A stretch of DNA of 64,000 nt. It comes from Chitinophagaceae bacterium. Lineage in GTDB: Bacteria; Bacteroidota; Bacteroidia; Chitinophagales; Chitinophagaceae. Below are positions 18,366 through 27,000 of this stretch, one piece after another. The stretch covers positions 124,001-188,000 of the forward strand of contig JADKAM010000002.1 in assembly GCA_016715365.1 (NCBI GenBank), written 5' to 3'. A model generated the notes under the pieces. The model was not told the DNA's origin. It made no database searches and saw only the letters and a program-made list of their open reading frames with translations. The position numbers were made by a program, and so were the translations under genes. How positions within the stretch are numbered: the first letter of the stretch is position 1; every line of letters begins with the position of its first letter.

Positions 18366-18761
18366 ATGGAAGATGTAAAATCTGACCAAAGTGATAAAAG
18401 GCATTGCCAAAAAGAAAAGAGGATTCAGGAGTTTTTTAAGATGGTTTGTCTTGTAACGGTTTTGGTACGTGCGGTTGCTTTTACTGGTATTATTATAATG
18501 TAAATGGAGAAGGACGGTGTTAACCGGGGAAAAATTTGGTAAGAAAGGATACCTGTTTAAAACATATGAAGGAAAAGATCCATTGGAAATAAAGAAATGA
18601 TGGCAAACCCTCAGACTTCTATTACCGCAGATAAATTTATATATTCGGTAGCCAGTAAATCTCTTTACGACTCATTGACAAAGTATGAGGGTCAAAAGAT
18701 GACGCTACAATATCTCAATAGAGAGATAATACTGACATTGCGTGGTGAAAGGATTAGATAA
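18366..18761 (+). pseudogene. Decayed gene of a small membrane-protein family
   Basis: This 400-bp gap holds pieces of one coding region spread over three frames. A 45-codon frame (18366-18503) ends in a membrane-like stretch (VCLVTVLVRAVAFTGIIIM). Overlapping it in another frame is YWYYYNVNGEG. In the third frame comes GEKFGKKGYLFKTYEGK, ending in a stop at 18598-18600. Back in the first frame, 18597-18761 reads DKFIYSVASKSLYDSLTKYE, then GQKMTLQYLNREI. The order matches what I remember of short Bacteroidota proteins (one N-terminal helix, KKG.IFKTYEG, F.FSV...., G..V.L.Y), often mislabelled 6-phosphogluconate dehydrogenase. With at least two frameshifts it looks dead; the last 54-codon frame could still be expressed. 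Confidence 0.55.
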
Positions 18762-18774
18762 ATAAAAGGCTATG

Positions 18775-19497
18775 CTAAGCCAGGGTTGTGATAACCCTAT
18801 CCGCATGCAATAAAAATATGACCGGTTTTTTATGAAAGTCGGTTTTTTCTTTTTTCCAATCTGCTACGGTCCTGGTCTTTATAAACTCACTGGCACCGGT
18901 TAGTTCTGCAGCAATACAAAGCCTGGTTGATGGTTTACAGGTTTTTAATAAAGTTTCAATCAACTGGTTATTCCGGTACGGCGTTTCAATAAATATCTGC
19001 GTACTGTTTTTCTTTTGCGATGAATTTTCTAAAGCTGTAATGGCTTTATTCCTTTCCAGATTATCAATGGGTAAGTAGCCAACAAATTCAAACTGTTGCC
19101 CGTTCATCCCGCTTGCCATTAATGCCAGCAGTATTGAACTGGGGCCCACCAGTGGTTTTATAGTTGCATTCATTTCCTGCGCAGCAGCAATTAAAATTTG
19201 TCCGGGGTCGGCAATGCCCGGGCATCCGGCTTCGCTGATGATACCAATATTTTTACCTTCTTTTATTTTTTGTCTGAATGCACTCAGTACTTCATTTTCT
19301 GCTTTATGAATGGTGAACCATTCATAATCATCGATCACAATTTCTTTACAGATGCTTTTTAAAAAACGCCTGGCTGTTCTTTCATTTTCAGCAAAAATTA
19401 CCTGGCAGTTTTTTACAGCATCAATAATGTAAGGTGGAATAGTTTCTGTTGCCGATTCTTCCAATACACAGGGAATAAGATATATGAGTGATTGCAT
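18775..19497 (-). CDS. RsmI-like SAM-dependent methyltransferase (tetrapyrrole methylase fold)
   Basis: Member of the RsmI family; the canonical enzyme 2'-O-methylates C1402 of 16S rRNA. At 240 residues it is shorter than typical RsmI (about 280), and the N-terminus reads LYLIPCVLEES rather than the usual LYVVATPIGN. It keeps the SAM-site blocks: IISEAGCPGIADPG, KPLVGPSSILLALMASGMNGQQFEFVGYLP and FIETPYRNNQLIETL. It is therefore probably the divergent second RsmI-like protein found in many Bacteroidota, and its exact target is uncertain. It is 2 nt downstream of the EI24 gene on the same strand, so the two are probably an operon. Confidence 0.85.
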   Translation of the reverse strand: MQSLIYLIPCVLEESATETIPPYIIDAVKNCQVIFAENERTARRFLKSICKEIVIDDYEWFTIHKAENEVLSAFRQKIKEGKNIGIISEAGCPGIADPGQILIAAAQEMNATIKPLVGPSSILLALMASGMNGQQFEFVGYLPIDNLERNKAITALENSSQKKNSTQIFIETPYRNNQLIETLLKTCKPSTRLCIAAELTGASEFIKTRTVADWKKEKTDFHKKPVIFLLHADRVITTLA

Positions 19498-19499
19498 AA

Positions 19500-20282
19500 T
19501 TATAAATTGATCTTACCAGAAACATTTATCAGGCCTTCGGTTTTTGCATTGTATAAACTGATGGTAGCCGCAATTACTGCATAACTGGGTGCAAGCAGCC
19601 AACCCAGGATAGGAATAAAATGCATCAGGTAAAAAACCATACCATTACCAATGGCCAGGCCTTTGTGCCGCCCGATAAAGCCAATACTTTGTGCTGTTGA
19701 TAATTTATTCCGTTCGCAACTGTAATCCAGCATGGAAAAGCCCAGGTAATAACACTCAACCAGTAATGCAAGCAAAGGTGTTACCCAGCCAATAATTGGA
19801 ATAAAAGATAAGATCAGAATGGAAACAGTATAAACTGTTTGCCAAAGCATGTTACGTAAAGCCAGTTTAATGCCACGGATCATGTCCTTCATCAATTGTT
19901 TAAAGCTGAAGGGATATTCTTTTCCTTCAATTATGGATTCGGTCTTTTCACTCAGGTAAGCAAATAACGGAGAGCCAATGATGAGAAATAAATATTTAAA
20001 AAGCGAAAAATAAAATAACAGCAATATCAGGTTTAGGATAATCTGGGCAAAGATCAGTAAAAAACTCAGCCAGCTGTTTTTGATCCATTCTTCTATGCCC
20101 GACTTTTGCAACATAAATTCTATTGCACTGCTGCTCGAAATATAAAACAGATAAATGCCCACACAAAACAGCACAGCATAGATAAGCCCGGGTATCAATA
20201 TCCATTTCCAAAGCCGGTGCTTAATAATAAAGCGGTGTGTATGGTAATAGGCCTGTAAGGATATAACGATTTCTTTCAGCAT
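19500..20282 (-). CDS. EI24/CysZ-like integral membrane protein
   Basis: A 260-residue inner-membrane protein with about four or five hydrophobic helices (WKWILIPGLIYAVLFCVGIYLF, FLLIFAQIILNLILLLFYF, a long segment around YTVSILILSFIPIIGWVTPLLALLVE, and MVFYLMHFIPILGWLLAPSYAVIAATISLY). The repeated FIPIIGWVTPL / FIPILGWLLAPSYA motif is typical of the EI24 domain family, to which the sulfate permease CysZ also belongs. No substrate can be given from sequence. It is upstream of, and almost joined to, the RsmI-like gene, and divergent from the glycosylase gene 59 nt away. Confidence 0.82.
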   Translation of the reverse strand: MLKEIVISLQAYYHTHRFIIKHRLWKWILIPGLIYAVLFCVGIYLFYISSSSAIEFMLQKSGIEEWIKNSWLSFLLIFAQIILNLILLLFYFSLFKYLFLIIGSPLFAYLSEKTESIIEGKEYPFSFKQLMKDMIRGIKLALRNMLWQTVYTVSILILSFIPIIGWVTPLLALLVECYYLGFSMLDYSCERNKLSTAQSIGFIGRHKGLAIGNGMVFYLMHFIPILGWLLAPSYAVIAATISLYNAKTEGLINVSGKINL

Positions 20283-20341
20283 AGATATTTCAGTTGGCTA
20301 ATATTGCTATATTGTATTTTAGCTTTAAAGTTAATAATATA

Positions 20342-20950
20342 ATGAAGAAACTGCCTATTCAATTTTATGAAAGGAAAGATGTGTTGCTTATTGCAAAAGA
20401 ATTGATCGGAAAAATTATTGTAACAAATTTTGAAGGCACAATTACTTCTGGACGTATTATTGAAACTGAAGCCTATGTTGGACTAACAGACAGGGCTTCG
20501 CATTCTTTTGGTGGTAAACGTACAACTCGTAATGAACATATGTATTCCGTTGCAGGAACTGTTTATGTATATATCTGCTACGGCATGCATCATTTATTTA
20601 ATGTAGTTACCAATGAAACAAATCTTCCTGATGCGGTTTTGATAAGAGCTGTAGAACCCATAACAGGCATTGATACCATGCTTAAAAGAACCGGCAAACC
20701 GAAATTGGATAATACTTTAACAAAAGGGCCGGGTAATGCAGCAAAGGCATTGGGCATTTCTAAAAGGCATTCTGGAAAAAAACTGGATAATGATGAAATT
20801 TATATAGCAGACGATGGATTTAAAATTGCAGAAACAACAATAGGGATTAGCAGGCGCATAGGCGTTGAAGGTTCCGGGGATGCAGCCTTGCTTCCATATC
20901 GGTTTTATGTAAAAGAAAATGTTTTTGTAAGCGGTTCTCCCAATAAATAA
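20342..20950 (+). CDS. DNA-3-methyladenine glycosylase (AAG/MPG type)
   Basis: Base-excision repair enzyme removing alkylated purines such as 3-methyladenine. I use the ATG at 20342 (202 aa, MKKLPIQFYERKDVLLIAKEL); the upstream ATG at 20294 starts only 11 nt from the divergent EI24 gene. Family marks are RIIETEAYVGLTDRASHSFGG (catalytic Glu and the substrate-side residues), RTTRNEHMYSVAGTVYVYICYGMHHLFNVVT, AVLIRAVEP, TKGPGNAAKALGIS and the C-terminal ISRRIGVEGSGDAALLPYRFYV. Length and motifs match the mammalian-type AAG family rather than AlkA or TagA. Confidence 0.95.
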   Translation: MKKLPIQFYERKDVLLIAKELIGKIIVTNFEGTITSGRIIETEAYVGLTDRASHSFGGKRTTRNEHMYSVAGTVYVYICYGMHHLFNVVTNETNLPDAVLIRAVEPITGIDTMLKRTGKPKLDNTLTKGPGNAAKALGISKRHSGKKLDNDEIYIADDGFKIAETTIGISRRIGVEGSGDAALLPYRFYVKENVFVSGSPNK

Positions 20951-20961
20951 ACCGTACACAT

Positions 20962-20995
20962 AAAAAAGCCCCCCGAAATTTCGGGGGGCTTTTAT
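20962..20995. terminator. Bidirectional terminator
   Basis: AAAAGCCCCCCGAAA/TTTCGGGGGGCTTTT, a perfect palindromic stem of about 15 bp with A and T runs on both sides. It separates the convergent glycosylase gene and the giant protease gene. Confidence 0.94.
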
Positions 20996-21014
20996 TATAA
21001 ACAGATTGCTGTTT

Positions 21015-24000
21015 TTACTGAATCACTACTCTGCACATGGTCAAACGGTTACCGTTCAGGTCACCGATCTCAACCCAGTAGAGTCCTTTTCCAAATGCTC
21101 TCATATCAACATCCATCCTGTCGTATGGTCTTCCGATCGTGTAGAACTGTGTGAATACACGGTCGCCTTTTGCATCATAAACCGTTAAGAATCTTGGCAA
21201 CACGTTGTTTGCAACACTGTAATACCTAACCTGGAACTTACCACTGGTTGGGTTTGGATAGATAAAGCATTTGCCGCTAGCAGAATCTTTGATGGTGATG
21301 GTGTTGGATATATTGGTACATCCGTTAACATCAGTCACCCTCAATTGATAATCACCCTGGCCATCTACATCAAGCCTTAAACTACCGGTTCCTATTCCGC
21401 TAACCACACCCAATGCAGGGTTGCTTAACACCACACCGTTGCGCAACCAGCTATAGCCATTGGCTCCGGCAGGATTTGGTGTAACGGTTGAAGACAGGGT
21501 AGTTTGTAAACCTGGTAACAGGCTGGTATAAGGTGCAGCACTGATCACGATAACCGGTAATGGGTTAACGGTAAGTGTTGCAACTCTTGATGTTTGTGCA
21601 GCACATGGTGCAGCACCGGTTACAATAGCACGGTATTGATATCCGTTCATGCTTACAGGAGGTGCTGTAACTGTTAAAGTTGCAGTAGTAGCTCCGCTGT
21701 AAACACCGCCATTGGCTACGTTGGTCCAGCTAACACCATTGTTGGTGCTTACCTGCCACTGATAGCTGTGAGGACCGCTTCCGGTTGCAACTGCTGTAGT
21801 AAAGGTGGCTACCTTATCTGTACAGATGGTCTGGTTAACCGGAATATTGGCATTCAGTACCGTTGGCTGATTAACTGTTACAACCACTGTTCTGGCAGGT
21901 GATGTACAAGGAGCAACAGGTACATTGAATCTGATAGTGTAACCACCAGCAAGTGTTCCGTTGTCGCCTGCAAAATCATCAACAGCAAACAGTTTCCAGG
22001 TACCGTTCATATCACCGGTAAAGGAAGCTAAAGTTGGCGTTGGTTGTGTAACTGCGCCAGGTCCTGGAGCAGGGAAGTTATCTGGCTCAACACCTAAAGT
22101 ACCCACCAGGTTTGTTGGCCTGTAAGTACCAGTAGGGTTAGCACCTGTTCCCATTGCAGGAGATCCGTCCTGGAATGTATAAGTGGCATTGGTTGTAACA
22201 CTTGATCCACCTACGTCTGACATCAATATCACATTTGTTGTACCATTTGGATGTTGTAAAAGAATATCAACATCATCTGACCAGGTATGGCTAAGACCAT
22301 TAAGAATTACTGACTGAACAGTAACGCCTGTTGTTGGTAAGCCTGATACTACCAGGTTTGATGGATAAGGAGTAGTTGCACCATTTACAATTGTAATTGA
22401 TGCAGGGTTGGTAAATGACGGAGGTACCGGCAGGAATGCTGGTAAACTCTGAACAGTTACCTGGTAATTGTTAGCACCAATAGTAGTAGGTGCTGCCCAT
22501 ACTGAATCTACTGCTGTACCTGCTACATATGGTATAGTACCTGCTGCATTGGAGAATAATCCTGTTGCAGGGCTCCATACTGCTGGTGTTGCTGGTACAC
22601 CCAGTGTGTAATCTATTTCAATACACCAGTTATTCAATACACCGGCATCAGGTGCTCCGGCATCATAGATACCTACGCTCCAAACACCGTTTGCAGATCC
22701 TGTGTTATAAAGATCAGCATATTGTTGTGTTGTTGGCACATAACCTACAGGACCACCTGGGAATGTAAAGCCAAACGCAACGAAGGTTGCACCGGCTGCA
22801 TCATCAGCAAAAGTTCCTGTATAAGGTGCAGTACCTCCCAACGTAGTTGTACTGGTAGAGCTGATTACCGTATTGGTAAAGTTAGCTCCGGCCTGGTTGG
22901 TTCTGTTTAACATCGCATCCAGGTTAACAATACTTCCATTTGGTGCTTTTAAAGCCATTACCAGATCACTTACCCATGCATGGGTAATATTAAACCTGGC
23001 TCTAACAGCTGTAATGGTAGCACCTGCTGGTATACCGGAAACAGTTATGTTAGAAGTTGTTGCAGGATAGGTAGTTGGTACCGGCGGAATGCCTGGGCCA
23101 TCCGGTATGGTAACATTTACAGTACCTGAACAGAAAGTTCCGGTAGCTGAAGAAGATGAAGATGACTTCAGCTTAACAGCTGGATCTCCCAGACACATGG
23201 TAACAGGGTTAGGTGTTACAGTTGGTGCAGGAGGAGTATAATTAACCAATACCGAAGCTGTACTTACACAACCTGTAACGATATCGGTAGCAGTAACCGT
23301 GTAAGTGGTTAATGCAGTAGGCGCAGCATATACAACAGGTGTATTAGTACCTGTGTAAGGGATGGTAGCCTGTGCATCATTATACAAACCGGTTACAGGA
23401 GACCATACATAAGAAAGTGTAGAGGTTGTTGTTCCTGGAGTAGTATAATCAACTGTAATTGTCCAGTTGGTTAAAGTTCCCTGATCTAAATTACCACCAT
23501 CATACATTGCCAAAGTCCATGTTCCGTTAGGAACAGGAGTAAACATCGGAGTCCAGGTTGATACAGTTGGAGTAGAACCCGTTGGACCGGTAGGTCCGAA
23601 TGGAGGTACAACTGCTATATTGGCATCGGCCTTAAAGGTTCCGGTATACGTACCGGTTCCACTGCTAAGTGCATTAACACCTGTAGAACTTACCGTAGTG
23701 TTTACAAAACCAGTGGTTACACCTGCTCCGCCTGTTGCAGACAGATAGTAATCAAGGTTCAGTATACTGCCATTTGGAGATTTTAATACAACAACCATAT
23801 CTCCGTTCCAGGTATGAGGCATTGTCCATGTAGCTCTTGCTCCTGTAATGGTAGCATTAGCCGGAATACCTGCAACAGTAAGGTTAGAACTTACACCTGC
23901 CGGATTATTATCAGGAATAGCGATACTGATCGCTCCTGAACTAACTGTTACAGAGCCTGGTACCGGAGGAGGAGCAGAAGCAGTACTTAACTGTGTACCA

Positions 24001-27000
24001 CTAATACCTGCAACACCACCGCAAACTGGGCCTGCGGGACTAATTGAAACAACCGGTAAAGGATTAACCGTTAAGGTTGCACAGTTAGATACATTGGTTG
24101 GTGGATTCCACGGAGCACAAACACCGGTTACAATACAACGGTATCCTCTGCCACTAAACAAACCATTTACAGCAGTAATGGTAAGTGTTGGTGAGTTTAC
24201 ACCCACATAAGGAGCAGCATTAGGCAAGTTGGTCCAGGTAGTACCCGGGCAACCTGTAAGGCTTTCCTGCCACTGATAGGTAAGACCGGTTCCGGTTGCA
24301 CCTACTGTGAATACAGCATTAGTACCAGCACATCTTACATTGTTTGCCGGCTGTGTAGTTACAACAGGACGCTTGTTAACTGTAATGGTAACCTGTGCTG
24401 TTCTTGTACAGCCACCAGGTGTAGTTGCAGTTACTGTGTATGTTGTTGTATTCATTGGAGAAGCTGCAACAGGGTTTGAAGTTGTAGAACTTAAACCTAA
24501 AGCAGGGCTCCATAAGAAAGTATATCCAGGAACAAGTGGACCACCACCTGTAACTGAAGTTCCTGTTAAAGTAAATAAAAGATTCCTGTCTGTACCCGGA
24601 ACACAGGTAACGGCACCATTACCCCAGGTAGGACAAACTGCAAAACCACCATTCGGGTTCTGCCATGCCCATGGACTGCCGGTAGCTGTTGCTCCTGCTG
24701 CTCCCCATGCCCACTGACCGCCTGCTGCAAATGACATATTAGACTGGATAGATACCCAGTATGTACCTGCAGGTAACACGGTATTGGGAACGGTGATAAC
24801 AGGGCTTGCGCCGCCGGTATAAGCAAGGTTGGTATAGCTGGCAACTAAAGAGCCCGGAATACCACCTGCATTATTGTAAAACGATACATTGAACGAAGTG
24901 CTTGGGCCGGCTCCGTTAAAATACAGGCCATTGGCCGAAACCTGTGAAATTGTCCAGGTTGAACCAGCAGGAACTACGAAATCTTCCGCAGCCTGGTTAT
25001 TGAACGCTACGTTGGCAGGTTCAAATGCCTGTGAATTAGGAGACGCACCTGCAGTACCTGTTTGTGTGTACAATGTACCTAAAGGAGATGCAGTACCTGT
25101 AACAACTGTTAATAAAGTAGGATCGCCTTCACAAAGGGTTGTGCCGGGATCTGCTATAATTACAATTGCAGGATTAGGATTAACTGTAATGGTGAATGTA
25201 CGTGGAGTACCATTACATCCCGGAGCTGGTATTGTTGGAGTTACCAAAGTAATTCCCCAACCTCCTGCTATAGTTCCAGCATCACCAGCAGCCATATCAG
25301 TAACATACAAACTCCAGGTTCCATTATAGTTTGAAGTTGTATTGAATGTATTGGCAAAAGTTGCTGAGCCATTTGGCGCAGGATAACTATAAGGTGCTGC
25401 CGGAGCTGGTGCCGGCCATATTGCACCTGCTGCACCTGCTGTTGGCGCATAAGTACCGGAAGGTATTGCTGCAGTGCCTGTAGGCATTGCTGGCGAACCA
25501 TCTCTGAGGGTAACAGTTGCTGATGCATCAAATCCACCAGATCCTCCAACTCTTGCCATTGGCACAAATTTCTGACCACCAGGGCCAACTAATAAAACAC
25601 CAATATCATCAGACCATGTATGTTGAATATTGGTTAATGTAACCGACTGTACACTAACACCAGTGGTTGGAAGACCAGACACTGAAATATTAGATGGATA
25701 AGGATTGGCTGCACTACCAGCGGAACTGCCAGTACCTGTTCCAGGTATTGCAATGCTTGCTGTATTAGTGAAAGAAACAGGGCCACCAGGAATGCTTCCA
25801 CCTACAGGTACCAATGGTGTAACTGTTATAGTTGCAACCAATGGTGTATTACCTGGGTTTTGAGCAATAAATGATGGTATATTACCTGTACCTGCAGCAG
25901 CCAAACCAATTGCAGGTGTATTATTTGTCCAGTTGAAAACTACGTTAGGTGTAGGACTTGTAAAGTTTACAGCCGTTGTAGGTGAACCGGCACAAAGTGT
26001 TTGAGGGGCAATTACATTTACAGTTGCAGTTGGATTAACTGTGATAGTAAATGCACTTGTTGGGCCATTACAAACAGTGGTTACGTTGTAGTTTAAAACT
26101 ACCTGTCCGTTACCTGTTTGAATGTTGGTAGTAATAGCACCGGCAGTAACACCGCCAGTGAATGAAGTACCACCTGCACCGCCGCCACCGGCACCTTTAT
26201 CGTTACCAGCGCAAAGTACAGTTCCTGCAGAACCGCCACCGCCACCGGCACCGCCAAGGAAGCCACCGCCTCCGCCGCCACCGCCTGGTACGCTTGCAAA
26301 GTTAAAGCAGCAGCAAGATTGACCTGCGCCACCATTACCGCCTGCTGGGCCAGCACTTGCTAAACCAGGCGCACCTAAGAAACCAGCACAGCCGATTCCT
26401 TGAAGACCAGGTACAACGCCTATGGCTCCAAAGCCGCCGCCAGCAACACCAACTCCTGTTGGAGAATCGCCACCGTTTGCTCCGTTTCCATCTCCGTTAC
26501 CACCGGCACCACCGGCACCAGGAGCACCAATACTGCCTTCGCAACCGCCACGGCCACCGCCGCCACCGCCAGCTGCTACAATAACACGGTCAGCAGATGA
26601 AGCTCCAGGGAACCTTACATCTGATGCGCCGCCGCCACCACCGGCATTGACTGAACCGCCAGTTCCGCCGCCGTTAAATCCTGCTGTAGGTGCACCACCT
26701 GCGCCGCCTACAAATATGGTTAACACCTGGCCTGGCGTTACTGCCAAAGTACCAGTTGCTCTTGATCCTCTTCCACCAGCACCACCGGCAGGTCCACCGC
26801 CATTGGCTGCGCCAATAGCACCGGCTCCACCTTCAGCACCTAATGTGGTGATGTTGATTGAACTTACACCTGCAGGCACTGTAAAGGTTTGTGCACCGCC
26901 TGTGAAATTGAAAGTTGTTGTTGTTGGTGTTACAATAGTTAATATCGGTGTTACAGTTACAGTAGCTGTAACAGGTAAAGCCGTTGCATTGGTTGCAATA

